A DNA stretch of 64,000 nt from Amnibacterium setariae (GTDB taxonomy: Bacteria; Actinomycetota; Actinomycetes; Actinomycetales; Microbacteriaceae), in contig NZ_QXTG01000001.1 of assembly GCF_003581425.1 (NCBI RefSeq), forward strand, positions 1,178,001 through 1,242,000. The letters are read 5' to 3'. A program made the position numbers and the translations under genes. The notes under the pieces are model-generated. The model was given only the letters and a program-made list of their open reading frames with translations, ran no database searches and was not told where the DNA came from. Positions 9,949 through 18,516 of this stretch are shown in pieces; position 1 is the first letter of the stretch, and every line of letters starts with the position of its first letter.

Positions 9949-11494
9949 AGGGGGTGCTCCTCGTTCGCGGGGCGGGTCGGGGCGCCGCGACGACGGCCGC
10001 GGAACGGCGGCGGGCGCGGAGGGCGGCGAGGGCGACCGCGGCGGCGGCCACCAGGAGGGCGACGGGCACCTGCACGGCCCAGAGCGCGTGCTCGGGTCCG
10101 GCCGCGGCGCGGGCGGCGATCGTCGCGGCGGTGCGGGAGACGGCCGCGGAGGCGACCTGCCAGGTCGGCGCGGCGGGCGCGGCGGCGGCGCTGACGGCGA
10201 GCGTGCGGGAGGTGGTCAGCCCGCCGCCGGTGAGGGTCAGCACGGTGACGGCCGTCCGCCGGGCGTCGACGAGGACGCCGTCCGCGCTCCAGGCGGTGGT
10301 GGACGTCCTGGCGCTCCACGCGGCGGTGAAGGGGCCCGGGTCCTGCGCCGGGTTCAGCCCGACCGGCAGCCGGCCGCCCGCGACCCGCACGACGTCGGCG
10401 AGGGCGAGGGTGGCGGGTCCGTCGACCCGCGCCGAGCCGGACGCGGTCCGCTGCAGGGTCGGCAGGCCGGCGTGCCCGACGGCGGTCGCGGCGCCCAGGC
10501 GCACGTCCTCCGAGGCGCCGTCCGCACGGACGACCAGCGTCGACCCGGCGAGGTCGGCGGTGCCGCCGCCCGCGAGCGGTCGCGCGCCGGCGACCGGCTG
10601 CGGGGCCGCGGGCACGGCGAGGGCGAGGACCACGGCGGCGGCCGCGAGGGCCCCGGCGACGACCCACCGGACCCGCTGCGCGGCGGCCGCGTCGGGACGG
10701 CGCGCGGCGGGCCAGTAGACGACGAGCGCGACCGGCACGACGTAGGCGAGCCAGGCGACGACCTCGATGAGCCGGGGGTCGGAGGGGATGCCCAGCATGC
10801 CCGTGATCAGCGCGCCCTGGACCGAGCCGTTCGGGGCGAGCCAGCCGAGGTCCACGGTCGGCTGCTGCCCGGCGACGATCCAGCCCGCCTCGTGCGCCGT
10901 GCGGACCGCGGTGAGCACGAGGCCCGCGGCGACGAGGACGAGGAAGGCGCCGGTGATGCGGAAGAAGCGGCCGAGGTCGATGCGCACGCCGCCCGCGTAG
11001 ATGCCGTACCCGATCCCGGCGGCGATCGCGATGCCGAGCAGGGCGCCCGCCGCGGCGAGCCCGGCGCTCTGGGCCGCGCGGAAGGTCGCCAGCAGGAAGA
11101 CGCTGGTCTCGAACCCCTCCTTCAGCACGGCGAGGAACGCCATGCCGGCGAGCGCGAGCGCCCCGCCGTCGTGCAGGGCCGCGCCGGCGGAGGTCTCGAG
11201 CTCGCGCTTCATGCTCCGCGCGTGGCGGTTCATCCAGAACAGCATCGAGGTGACGAAGACCACGGCGACCGCGCCGATCACGGTCTCGAGCGCCTCCTGC
11301 TGCGCCTGCGGCAGCGCCGACTCCAGCGCCCAGAGCGCGACGCCGACGCCGACGCTCAGGAGCGCGGCGAGCCCGACGCCCGTCCACATCGCGCCGAGGC
11401 CGCGGCCGTTGCGCTTCAGGAAGGCGGCGACGATGCCGACGATGAGCGCGGCTTCGAGCCCCTCGCGCAGGCCGATGACCAGGGTGGCGAGCAC
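9935..11494 (-). CDS. efeU: FTR1-family iron permease EfeU with long C-terminal extension
   Basis: A 519-residue membrane protein. It begins with a hydrophobic helix containing the FTR1 iron motif REGLEAALIVG, and a second E-G-F-E version (LKEGFETSVFLL) is near residue 125. About seven helices make up residues 1-~280, the size of the whole E. coli protein. Residues ~290-470 form an extra beta-rich, non-membrane domain, followed by one more helix and a basic tail. The start is GTG 11494, with GGAAGGA just upstream. First gene of efeUOB. A DtxR/IdeR-like box lies 58 bp before it, so iron repression is likely. Confidence 0.92.
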   Translation of the reverse strand: MLATLVIGLREGLEAALIVGIVAAFLKRNGRGLGAMWTGVGLAALLSVGVGVALWALESALPQAQQEALETVIGAVAVVFVTSMLFWMNRHARSMKRELETSAGAALHDGGALALAGMAFLAVLKEGFETSVFLLATFRAAQSAGLAAAGALLGIAIAAGIGYGIYAGGVRIDLGRFFRITGAFLVLVAAGLVLTAVRTAHEAGWIVAGQQPTVDLGWLAPNGSVQGALITGMLGIPSDPRLIEVVAWLAYVVPVALVVYWPAARRPDAAAAQRVRWVVAGALAAAAVVLALAVPAAPQPVAGARPLAGGGTADLAGSTLVVRADGASEDVRLGAATAVGHAGLPTLQRTASGSARVDGPATLALADVVRVAGGRLPVGLNPAQDPGPFTAAWSARTSTTAWSADGVLVDARRTAVTVLTLTGGGLTTSRTLAVSAAAAPAAPTWQVASAAVSRTAATIAARAAAGPEHALWAVQVPVALLVAAAAVALAALRARRRSAAVVAAPRPAPRTRSTPYAVK

Positions 11495-11551
11495 GCGGCG
11501 TCCTTCCGGTCGGGCCAGGGGAGTGGGTGGGCCGGTCGCCCGCCGAAGAGG

Positions 11552-11570
11552 AAGGTTAGCCTGCCCTTAG
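11552..11570 (-). promoter_or_regulatory. DtxR/IdeR-like iron box upstream of efeU
   Basis: The 19 nt AAGGTTAGCCTGCCCTTAG match the actinobacterial iron-box consensus TTAGGTTAGCCTAACCTAA well: the left half AGGTTAGCCT is exact and the right half is degenerate. It sits between efeU and the divergent membrane-protein gene. In corynebacteria and mycobacteria DtxR/IdeR with Fe(II) represses iron uptake genes through this box. Confidence 0.7.
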
Positions 11571-11605
11571 TCCCATTGCGAGCGGCGGACGACGACCATC
11601 GGGGG

Positions 11606-12070
11606 ATGGAGTCCGCGCCGTCCTCTCGCCGCGACCTCGCGGTCGGGCTGCCGGCGAGCGCGCTCGCCGGCCTCGTGGTCGGCACGATCGGCACCTTCAA
11701 GCACCAGGTCGGCGTCTCCGCCGCGACCGGCACGGGCGCGCCGATCGGCCTCGTGCTGGCGCTCGCGATGGTCGTCGCGTTCCTCGTGGCGCTGCGGCTC
11801 GCGTTCGCGACGCGCTGGTACGCGGGCGCCGCGGCGCTCGGGATCGTGACGGCGGTCGCGCTGCTCTCCCTCCCGGGGCAGAGCGGCGGCTCGACCGTGA
11901 TCCTGCTGAACTTCGCGGGGGTGGTCTGGACGGTCGCGCCCGCCGTGCTCGCGGCGGCGGTCGTGGGCTGGCCGCGCGTGCGGCGGCGTCCGCCCGCCGC
12001 TCGGGACGCCGATGGGATACTGGACACCGGCTCGGGCGACCGGGCCGACGACGTGAGGACGACTGAGTGA
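11606..12070 (+). CDS. Small four-helix membrane protein of unknown function
   Basis: A 154-residue protein with about four hydrophobic helices (residues ~12-30, 42-65, 75-90, 100-125) and a charged tail. I do not recognise the family with certainty. The stop overlaps the GTG of fdxA (GTGA), so the two are translationally coupled. The start at ATG 11606 directly follows the iron-box intergenic region, so it might share iron control with efeU; that is speculative. GGGGG just before the ATG is a poor ribosome site. Confidence 0.75.
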   Translation: MESAPSSRRDLAVGLPASALAGLVVGTIGTFKHQVGVSAATGTGAPIGLVLALAMVVAFLVALRLAFATRWYAGAAALGIVTAVALLSLPGQSGGSTVILLNFAGVVWTVAPAVLAAAVVGWPRVRRRPPAARDADGILDTGSGDRADDVRTTE

Positions 12071-12384
12071 CGTACGTGATCGCGCTGCCGTGCGTGGACG
12101 TGAAGGACCGCGCCTGCATCGACGAGTGCCCGGTCGACTGCATCTACGAGGGCGACCGGATGCTCTACATCCAGCCCGACGAGTGCGTCGACTGCGGCGC
12201 CTGCGAGCCCGCGTGCCCCGTCGAGGCGATCTACTACGAGGACGACCTGCCCGAGCAGTGGGCGGACTACTACAAGGCCAACGTCGAGTTCTTCGACGAG
12301 GTCGGGTCGCCCGGCGGCGCGGCGAAGGTCGGCGTGATCCACAAGGACCACCCGGTCGTCTCCGCCCTGCCTCCCCAGGGCTGA
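12067..12384 (+). CDS. fdxA: 7Fe ferredoxin FdxA (3Fe-4S/4Fe-4S)
   Basis: A 105-residue ferredoxin. One cluster motif is ACIDECPVDCIYEG, the other CVDCGACEPACPVEAI, the layout of actinobacterial 7Fe ferredoxins. It is a soluble one-electron carrier. A conserved C-terminal tail (YYEDDLPEQWADYYKAN) is also family-typical. The GTG start overlaps the previous stop by 4 bp. In many actinobacteria fdxA is followed by the aminotransferase dapC; here citrate synthase follows, while dapD and dapE come a little later. From memory the M. tuberculosis counterpart is Rv1177 (fdxC). Confidence 0.96.
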   Translation: MTYVIALPCVDVKDRACIDECPVDCIYEGDRMLYIQPDECVDCGACEPACPVEAIYYEDDLPEQWADYYKANVEFFDEVGSPGGAAKVGVIHKDHPVVSALPPQG

Positions 12385-12410
12385 GTTCCGGCCCCTCGGG
12401 CACCGCCCCG

Positions 12411-12416
12411 TAGGCT
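12411..12416 (+). promoter_or_regulatory. -10 element of gltA
   Basis: TAGGCT lies with its last base 7 nt before GTG 12423, giving a predicted transcription start at the start codon. It supports GTG 12423 over the in-frame GTG 12417. Confidence 0.55.
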
Positions 12417-12422
12417 GTGGCG

Positions 12423-13709
12423 GTGACCGACGCCGATCGCGAGACCGCGACCCTGAAGCACCCGGGCGGTTCCGCCGAGTTCCCGATCCTGCCCGCCACC
12501 GCGGGGGCGTCGAGCATCGACATCAGCGGCCTGACCAGGGGCACCGGTCTCACGACGCTCGACAACGGCTTCGTCAACACGGCGTCGACGCGGTCCGCGA
12601 TCACGTTCATCGACGGCGACCAGGGCATCCTGCGCTACCGCGGCTACCCGATCGCGGAGCTCGCCCAGGGCTCGACCTACCTCGAGGTCGCGTGGCTGCT
12701 CATCCACGGCGAGCTGCCGACCGAGAGCGAGCTCGCGGACTTCGACGCGCGCATCCGGCGGCACACCCTGCTGCACGAGGACATGCGCCGGTTCTTCGCG
12801 GCGCTGCCGCACACCGCGCACCCGATGACGGTGCTGTCCTCCGGGATCAGCGCGCTGTCCACGTACTACGAGGACAGCCTCTCCGTGCACGACCCGGAGC
12901 AGATCGAGGCGGCGACGATCCGCCTGCTCGCGAAGCTGCCGGTCATCGCGGCGTACGCGCACAAGAAGACGCTCGGCCAGGCGTTCCTCTACCCGGACAA
13001 CTCGCTGTCGTTCGTCGACAACTTCCTCAAGCTGAACTTCGGCACGAACGCCGAGCCGTACGAGGTGGACCCGGTGCTGTCGAAGGCGCTGGAGCGGCTG
13101 CTGATCCTGCACGAGGACCACGAGCAGAACGCCTCCGCCTCCACGGTCCGCCTCGTCGGCTCGACGGAGGCGAACATGTTCGTCTCGGTCGCCGCGGGCA
13201 TCGCGGCGCTCTCCGGGCCGCTGCACGGCGGCGCGAACGAGGCCGTGCTGACGATGCTCGCGAAGATCCGCGACTCCGGCGAGGGCGTCGAGAAGTTCGT
13301 GGAGCGGGTGAAGAAGAAGGAGGAGGGCGTCCGCCTGATGGGCTTCGGCCACCGGGTGTACAAGTCCTACGACCCCCGCGCGAAGCTCGTGAAGGAGAGC
13401 GCCGACGAGGTGCTCGACTCCCTCGGCGTCACCGACCCGCTGCTCGACCTCGCCCGCGAGCTGGAGCAGATCGCGCTCGAGGACGACTACTTCATCGAGC
13501 GCCGCCTGTACCCGAACGTCGACTTCTACACGGGCGTGCTCTACAAGGCGATGGGCTTCCCGGCGCGGATGTTCACGGTGCTGTTCGCGATCGGCCGGCT
13601 GCCCGGCTGGATCGCCCACTGGCGCGAGGCGAACGCGGACCCGACGACGAAGATCGGCCGCCCGCAGCAGCTCTACGTCGGCCCGACGGAGCGCCACCTC
13701 TCCCGCTGA
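12423..13709 (+). CDS. gltA: Citrate synthase
   Basis: A 428-residue type II citrate synthase, condensing oxaloacetate and acetyl-CoA in the TCA cycle. Active-site regions are LHGGANEAVL and MGFGHRVYKSYDPRA, each with a catalytic His; the catalytic Asp region is in LYPNVDFYTGVLYKAMGFP. Length matches hexameric bacterial enzymes. An in-frame GTG at 12417 would lie upstream of the likely transcription start (TAGGCT at 12411), so GTG 12423 is preferred and translation is probably leaderless. It lies 38 nt after fdxA. Confidence 0.95.
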   Translation: MTDADRETATLKHPGGSAEFPILPATAGASSIDISGLTRGTGLTTLDNGFVNTASTRSAITFIDGDQGILRYRGYPIAELAQGSTYLEVAWLLIHGELPTESELADFDARIRRHTLLHEDMRRFFAALPHTAHPMTVLSSGISALSTYYEDSLSVHDPEQIEAATIRLLAKLPVIAAYAHKKTLGQAFLYPDNSLSFVDNFLKLNFGTNAEPYEVDPVLSKALERLLILHEDHEQNASASTVRLVGSTEANMFVSVAAGIAALSGPLHGGANEAVLTMLAKIRDSGEGVEKFVERVKKKEEGVRLMGFGHRVYKSYDPRAKLVKESADEVLDSLGVTDPLLDLARELEQIALEDDYFIERRLYPNVDFYTGVLYKAMGFPARMFTVLFAIGRLPGWIAHWREANADPTTKIGRPQQLYVGPTERHLSR

Positions 13710-13725
13710 CCGCCGCCCCGGGCAG

Positions 13726-13801
13726 TTCCGGGCGCTTCCCGTCATCGCGGGCGCCTCTCCGCGCCCGGATCGACGGAAGGCGCCCGTCTTCCGGCGTCGG
13801 G
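13726..13801 (+). repeat. Imperfect direct repeat, left copy, flanking AbiEi-like gene
   Basis: The 76-nt block starting TTCCGGGCG and ending GGCGTCGGG aligns with 14832-14909, sharing TTCCGGGCG, TCCCGTC, GCGGGCG, GCGCCCGGA, CGACGGA and GGCGTCGGG in the same order, with short differing stretches. The rest of the 201-nt gap before the AbiEi-like gene has no gene that I can see. Confidence 0.6.
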
Positions 13802-13910
13802 TGGTCCGGAGGCGCGCATCGTTCCCTCCCCAGGGCCGGATCGGTGCGTCGCGGCCCGCTCGCCGCGATCCGACCCGGGCGGTCGGGTCCCGTCCGGCAC
13901 CGTTCCCGGC

Positions 13911-14831
13911 ATGGCGATCACCGGGCTCGATCAACTCGTCCTCTTCCGCGATTCCGATCAGCGGGCGCTCGGCGACCGGGCGCTGCAACGAGCCGTCCGC
14001 GCCGGTGAGCAGACCCGGCTCCGCAGCGGCGCGTACGTCCCGACGCGGGTCTGGGACGGGCTGCGCGCCGAGGAGCGGCGACGCCTCGAGGCCGCGGCGA
14101 TGGCGGCGATGCATCCCGCGTTCGTCGCGAGCCACCGCTCAGCGGGAGCGCTCTGGCACCTGCCGAGCGTCCTGGCGCCCGACGGCCTCGTGCACGCGCG
14201 CGTGAGCGCCGCGGCGGGCAGCAGGACGGAGCACGGGGTCCGGAAGCACGCGGTGCACGACGTGGACCAGCACCTCGTCGTGCTCGACGGGATCACGGCG
14301 ACCTCGCTCGAGCGGACGGCGCTCGACCTGGCGGCGACCCAGCCGTTCCACGAGGCCGTGGTCGCGATGGACGCGGCGCTGGCCCGCGGCGTCTCGAAGG
14401 AGCAGATGCGGCAGGTGCTGGACGAGTGGTCGCCGAAGCAGCACCGTGCTCGCATCGAGCGGGTGATCGCCTTCGCAGACCCGCTCTCCGGGTCGGCCGG
14501 CGAGTCGTGGTCCCGGGTCCAGATCGTGCAGGCCGGGCTTCCGGCGCCCGTCCTGCAGCAGCGGTTCTTCGACGGCCGCGGGTTCGTCGGCGAGACCGAC
14601 TTCTGGTGGCCGGGCTGCAACCTCATCGGCGAGTTCGACGGCTTGAAGAAGTACCGCGAGGCCGAGCTGCTGGACGGGCGCACGCCCGGCCGGGTCGTGG
14701 AGGCCGAGAAGCTCCGCGAGGACCGCTTGCGGCGCACGGCGACGAGGCCGTCCGTCGAGCGATGGATCTGGGCGACGCTCCTGGTCCGCGGCGGCCTGGC
14801 GGCGCAGCTGCACGCCGCGGGCCTTCGCTGA
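13911..14831 (+). CDS. AbiEi-like protein with PD-(D/E)xK nuclease-like C-terminus
   Basis: A 306-residue protein. Residues ~1-60 resemble the winged-helix start of type IV antitoxin/AbiEi-like proteins ([15 protein letters not shown]), followed by the AbiEi core with [21 protein letters not shown] and [14 protein letters not shown]. The C-terminal third reads like a Vsr/DUF559-type nuclease fold: [27 protein letters not shown], then KKYRE, giving E, D, E-x-D and K in suitable order. No AbiEii-type toxin gene is next to it. Such solo proteins occur in Microbacteriaceae; function is unknown. It sits between gltA and dapD, inside imperfect direct repeats, and looks like an insertion into a conserved block. 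Confidence 0.8.
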   Translation: MAITGLDQLVLFRDSDQRALGDRALQRAVRAGEQTRLRSGAYVPTRVWDGLRAEERRRLEAAAMAAMHPAFVASHRSAGALWHLPSVLAPDGLVHARVSAAAGSRTEHGVRKHAVHDVDQHLVVLDGITATSLERTALDLAATQPFHEAVVAMDAALARGVSKEQMRQVLDEWSPKQHRARIERVIAFADPLSGSAGESWSRVQIVQAGLPAPVLQQRFFDGRGFVGETDFWWPGCNLIGEFDGLKKYREAELLDGRTPGRVVEAEKLREDRLRRTATRPSVERWIWATLLVRGGLAAQLHAAGLR

Positions 14832-14909
14832 TTCCGGGCGAGTCCCGTCGATGCGGGCGAGAAGAGGCGCCCGGAACGACGGATCCCGCCCAGATTCGCG
14901 GGCGTCGGG
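14832..14909 (+). repeat. Imperfect direct repeat, right copy, flanking AbiEi-like gene
   Basis: The 78-nt block begins at the base after the AbiEi-like stop codon and matches 13726-13801 in the same orientation at roughly three quarters of positions by eye. Confidence 0.6.
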
Positions 14910-14916
14910 GCGGGCG

Positions 14917-15852
14917 CTAGGCGTGGAGGGTCGGGTTCAGGGCGATGCCCGGGCCCGTGCGGGGGACCGCCTCCACCTCGCCCGTCAGGCTGTTCCGGCG
15001 GAAGAGCCACGCGTCCTCGCCCGACAGCTCGACCGCCTTCACGACGCGCGGCTCCTGGTCCGGCACGCGCAGGGTGAGCTTCGTGCCCGCGGTCAGGTAG
15101 AGGCCCGCCTCCACGACGCAGTCGTCGCCGACCGCGATGCCGAGGCCGGCGTTCGCGCCGAGCAGGCTGCGGCGGCCGATCGACACCCGCTGCGTGCCGC
15201 CGCCGGAGAGCGTCCCCATGATCGAGGCGCCGCCGCCGATGTCGGAGCCGTCGCCGACGACCACGCCCTGGCTGATCCGTCCTTCCACCATCGAGGTGCC
15301 GAGCGTGCCCGCGTTGAAGTTCACGAAGCCGGCGTGCATCACGACGGTGCCGGGCGCGAGGTGCGCGCCGAGCCGCACGCGGGCGCCGTCCGCGATCCGC
15401 ACCCGGTCGGGCAGCACGTAGTCGGTGAGGCGGGGGAAGCGGTCGAGCCCCAGCACGGCGAGCCCGGCGCGGCGCAGCTGCGGCAGCCGCCGCGACGCGT
15501 CCGCGGGCAGCATCGGCCCGCGCGCGGTCCAGGCGTTGATCGGCAGGTGCGCCATCAGGCCCTCGAGCGAGATCGTGTTCGGCTCCACGACGAGGTGCGA
15601 CAGCAGGTGGAGGCGGAGGTAGGCGTCCGCCGTCGAGGCGACCGGACCGTCGAGGTCGCTCTCGACCGTGACCGCCTCGAGGCGCACCCGGCGCAGGTCG
15701 TCGATGTGCTCCTGGTCCTCGAGCGCGGCGGGCGGGTCCGACTCGGGCGCGGCGCCGAGGGCGACGGCGGGGAACCAGACGTCGAGGACCGTGCCGTCCT
15801 TCGTCCTCGTCGCCAGGCCGTGTCCCCATGCCGTCCGCGCCGGATCGCTCAT
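14917..15852 (-). CDS. dapD: 2,3,4,5-tetrahydropyridine-2,6-dicarboxylate N-succinyltransferase
   Basis: A 311-residue enzyme of the succinylase branch of lysine/meso-diaminopimelate synthesis. It transfers succinyl from CoA onto tetrahydrodipicolinate. The C-terminal half is a left-handed beta-helix hexapeptide repeat ([52 protein letters not shown]). The N-terminal part (THPINA-like [12 protein letters not shown]) is the actinobacterial type. ATG 15852 lies 7 nt after TAGCCT (reverse strand 15864-15859), so probably leaderless. Divergent from dapE, the next-but-one enzyme in the pathway. Confidence 0.95.
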   Translation of the reverse strand: MSDPARTAWGHGLATRTKDGTVLDVWFPAVALGAAPESDPPAALEDQEHIDDLRRVRLEAVTVESDLDGPVASTADAYLRLHLLSHLVVEPNTISLEGLMAHLPINAWTARGPMLPADASRRLPQLRRAGLAVLGLDRFPRLTDYVLPDRVRIADGARVRLGAHLAPGTVVMHAGFVNFNAGTLGTSMVEGRISQGVVVGDGSDIGGGASIMGTLSGGGTQRVSIGRRSLLGANAGLGIAVGDDCVVEAGLYLTAGTKLTLRVPDQEPRVVKAVELSGEDAWLFRRNSLTGEVEAVPRTGPGIALNPTLHA

Positions 15853-15858
15853 CCGACC

Positions 15859-15906
15859 AGGCTATCCAGCGACGGGGCCGCGCCGCCCGAGGGCCCTCGG
15901 TACGCT
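15859..15906. promoter_or_regulatory. Divergent dapD/dapE promoters
   Basis: TAGCCT on the reverse strand (15864-15859) and TACGCT on the forward strand (15901-15906) each end exactly 7 nt before their start codons. The 36 bp between them must hold both -35 regions, so the two genes may be co-regulated. Confidence 0.6.
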
Positions 15907-15912
15907 GGGCGG

Positions 15913-16989
15913 GTGCCCGGCCTGGACCTGACCGCCGACGCCGCCCTGCTGACGCAGGCGATCTGCGACGTCGAGAGCGTCTCGGGGAACGAGGCGCGGC
16001 TCGCCGACCTCGTCGAGGAGGCGGTGCGCGCCGTGCCCCACCTCGTCGTGCGCCGCTACGGCGACACGGTCGTCGCCCGTACGGAGCTCGGCCGCCCGAC
16101 CCGGGTCGCCATCGCCGGGCACCTCGACACCGTGCCGGTCAACGCGAACCTGCCCACGCGGTTCGTGGAGGAGGACGGCGAGGCCGTCCTGGTCGGCCGC
16201 GGCACGGTCGACATGAAGGCCGGCGTCGCCGTGCAGCTGAAGCTCGCGGCCGAGGTCGCCGAGCCCGTCGTCGACATCACCTGGATCTGGTACGACCACG
16301 AGGAGGTGGGGGAGGACCTGAACGGCCTGAACCGCCTGCTCCGCGAGCACCCGGAGGAGCTCCGCGCCGACTTCGCGATCCTCGGCGAGCCGACCGTCGC
16401 CGGCATCGAGGGCGGCTGCAACGGCAACCTGCGCGCCGAGATCCGCACGACCGGCAGGCGGGCGCACTCGGCGCGGGGCTGGGTCGGCGTGAACGCCATC
16501 CACCTCGCCGCGCCGATCCTCGACCGCCTCGCGGCCTACGAGCCGCGGAGCGTGGAGGTCGACGGCCTCGTCTACCGCGAGGGCCTGAACGCGGTGACGA
16601 TCCGCGGCGGCATCGCGGGCAACGTGATCCCGGACGAGTGCGTCGTGCAGGTCAACCACCGCTTCGCCCCCTCGCGCAGCCCGGAGGAGGCCGTGCAGCA
16701 CGTCCGCGACGTGTTCGAGGGCTTCGAGGTGACGGTCGTCGACCTCGCCGCCGGCGCGCGACCCGGGCTCGACGTGCCCGTCGCGAAGGCGTTCGTCGAG
16801 GCGGTCGGCGCGGAGCCGCGCCCGAAGTACGGCTGGACCGACGTCGCGCGCTTCTCCGGGCTCGGCGTCCCCGCCGTGAACTACGGCCCCGGCGACCCGC
16901 TGCTCGCCCACGCCGACGACGAGCGGGTGCCGGTCGCGCAGATCCACGCCGTCGAGGCGGGCCTGCGGGCCTGGCTCACCGGCGCATGA
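15913..16989 (+). CDS. dapE: Succinyl-diaminopimelate desuccinylase
   Basis: A 358-residue M20-family metalloenzyme that removes succinate from N-succinyl-LL-diaminopimelate, giving LL-DAP for lysine and peptidoglycan. Metal-site motifs are [20 protein letters not shown] (bridging Asp), YDHEEVG (catalytic Glu and metal ligand), and a dimerisation-domain block [20 protein letters not shown] 15913 is preferred because TACGCT ends 7 nt upstream. The stop overlaps the next ATG (ATGA). Confidence 0.95.
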   Translation: MPGLDLTADAALLTQAICDVESVSGNEARLADLVEEAVRAVPHLVVRRYGDTVVARTELGRPTRVAIAGHLDTVPVNANLPTRFVEEDGEAVLVGRGTVDMKAGVAVQLKLAAEVAEPVVDITWIWYDHEEVGEDLNGLNRLLREHPEELRADFAILGEPTVAGIEGGCNGNLRAEIRTTGRRAHSARGWVGVNAIHLAAPILDRLAAYEPRSVEVDGLVYREGLNAVTIRGGIAGNVIPDECVVQVNHRFAPSRSPEEAVQHVRDVFEGFEVTVVDLAAGARPGLDVPVAKAFVEAVGAEPRPKYGWTDVARFSGLGVPAVNYGPGDPLLAHADDERVPVAQIHAVEAGLRAWLTGA

Positions 16990-18218
16990 CCGCGACCGCG
17001 GCGCCGACGCCGACGACCGCGGTCCCCTCCCGTCCCCGCCTGCCCTGGTGGGCAGCGGCGCTCGCGATCTTCGCCGCGTCGCGCGTGCTGACCACGCTGC
17101 TGCTCCTCTGGGTGCAGACGCAGGCGACGCCCCGCTCCCGCGCCGGCGCGCACCCGAGCCTGCTCGACCTCGCGTCGGCCTGGGACGGCCAGTGGTACTG
17201 GTTCATCGCCGAGAACGGCTACCCGTCGGTCCTGCCGCTCGGCGACGACGGCTCGGTGGCGACGAACCAGTGGGCCTTCCTGCCCGTCTACCCCTACCTG
17301 TCGAAGGCGCTGACGTTCGGCGTGCTCGACTGGCGGATCCCGGCCCTCGCCGTCAGCGTCGCCGCCGGCTTCGCCGCCGCGGTGCTGCTCGGCGCGCTGC
17401 TGCTGCCGCACGTCGGCCGGAGCCGCGCCCTGTTCGCGGTCGCGCTGTTCTCCTGCTCGCCGCTCGCGTTCATGTTCCAGACGACCTACGCCGAGCCGCT
17501 CGGGCTCGCGCTGCTGCTCGGCGCCCTGCTGCTGATCGACCGGCGCCGCCACCTCCTTGCGGTGCCCGTCGCCCTCGTGCTCGCCTTCACGCGACCGGGG
17601 ATCCTCGCGCTCGCGCTGGCGGTCGGGCTGCAGGTCGTGGTCCGCCTCGTGCGCGCCCGGCGCGGCGGACCGCCGCTGCCGGGCCGCGAGCTCGCGGGCG
17701 CCGCCGTCCTCGCGGCGGTCTGCGCCGCCGCGGGGTTCGCGTGGAGCGGCATCGCGGCGGCCGTCACCGGCCGGCCGGACGCGTACTTCGCGACGGAGGC
17801 GGCGTGGCGGGCGCTGTGGATGCCGGAGGCGTCGATCACCTTCGTCGAGCCGTGGTTCTTCGCGGCCGACTTCTGGGCGACGCGCCTGGTCGGTGCGGGA
17901 CCCGCGGCATGGATCGGGCCGCTCGCCGTGGTCGTCCTCGTCGCCCTGTTCGGGCTCGCCCTGCTCACGCCGCCGGTGCGCCGGCTGGGGTCCACCATCC
18001 GGCTGTGGGCGCTCTCCTACGCGCTCTACCTGCTCGCGGTGTTCTTCCCGCAGTCGAGCGTGTTCCGCCTGCTCATGCCGATGGCGCCGCTGGCCGGCGC
18101 GATCACGCCGAGGGCCCTGCCGGCCCGGGTCGCGGTGCTCGTCGTGGCCGCCGTGCTGCAGGGAGTGTGGCTGTGGACCTGCTACGGGCCCGTCCAGGAC
18201 TACTGGACCGTGCCCTGA
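16986..18218 (+). CDS. GT-C-fold membrane glycosyltransferase (PIG-V/mannosyltransferase-like)
   Basis: A 410-residue polytopic membrane protein with about nine or ten helices. The first extracytoplasmic loop holds [16 protein letters not shown], close to the D-x-x-W-Y motif of PIG-V-like mannosyltransferases, which use polyprenyl-phosphate sugars on the outer face. [14 protein letters not shown] next to it is also typical. It overlaps the dapE stop by 4 bp (ATGA). The acceptor is unknown; lipoglycan or a secreted protein is possible. Confidence 0.8.
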   Translation: MTATAAPTPTTAVPSRPRLPWWAAALAIFAASRVLTTLLLLWVQTQATPRSRAGAHPSLLDLASAWDGQWYWFIAENGYPSVLPLGDDGSVATNQWAFLPVYPYLSKALTFGVLDWRIPALAVSVAAGFAAAVLLGALLLPHVGRSRALFAVALFSCSPLAFMFQTTYAEPLGLALLLGALLLIDRRRHLLAVPVALVLAFTRPGILALALAVGLQVVVRLVRARRGGPPLPGRELAGAAVLAAVCAAAGFAWSGIAAAVTGRPDAYFATEAAWRALWMPEASITFVEPWFFAADFWATRLVGAGPAAWIGPLAVVVLVALFGLALLTPPVRRLGSTIRLWALSYALYLLAVFFPQSSVFRLLMPMAPLAGAITPRALPARVAVLVVAAVLQGVWLWTCYGPVQDYWTVP

Positions 18219-18241
18219 TCAGGCACTCGGGGGACCGCGGT

Positions 18242-18270
18242 TTGGGAGTGGCGCCTGCGAGTGGGATAAT
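18242..18270 (+). promoter_or_regulatory. Promoter of the DUF3117 gene
   Basis: TTGGGA (18242-18247) and GATAAT (18265-18270) are separated by 17 bp, the best vegetative-type promoter in the window. The leader to ATG 18304 is about 27 nt and contains AGGAAGG. Confidence 0.6.
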
Positions 18271-18303
18271 GGTCTTCGACTTCACCAGAGGAAGGTGTCT
18301 CGC

Positions 18304-18471
18304 ATGGCGGCGATGAAACCACGCACGGGCGACGGGCCCATGGAAGCCGTCAAGGAGGGCCGCCTCATCATCGTGCGCGTCCCTCTCGAGGGCGGCGGAC
18401 GGCTCGTGGTCTCCGTGAACGACGCGGAGGCGACCGAGCTGCGCGACGCGCTCTCGGCAGCCATCGGCTGA
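18304..18471 (+). CDS. DUF3117 small protein
   Basis: A 55-residue conserved actinobacterial protein (MAAMKPRTGDGPMEAVKEGR ... RLVVSVNDAEATELRDAL). Function is unknown. The full domain is present. A strong Shine-Dalgarno AGGAAGG (18289-18295) and a good promoter suggest high expression, unlike the leaderless genes around it. From memory the M. tuberculosis homologue is Rv1211. Confidence 0.93.
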   Translation: MAAMKPRTGDGPMEAVKEGRLIIVRVPLEGGGRLVVSVNDAEATELRDALSAAIG

Positions 18472-18486
18472 GCCCGAAGCGGATCA

Positions 18487-18516
18487 GAGCGGGCGCCGCG
18501 CGAGCGGCGCCCGCTC
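18487..18516. terminator. Perfect GCGA-capped hairpin, bidirectional terminator
   Basis: A 13-bp perfect stem (18487-18499 with 18504-18516) with a GCGA loop lies between the convergent DUF3117 and O-methyltransferase genes and overlaps the latter's stop codon. No T-run. Confidence 0.6.

Noticed and set aside
13710-13910. Small gene between gltA and the AbiEi-like gene
   Set aside because: No frame with a credible start or ribosome site; the space is taken by the repeat copy.
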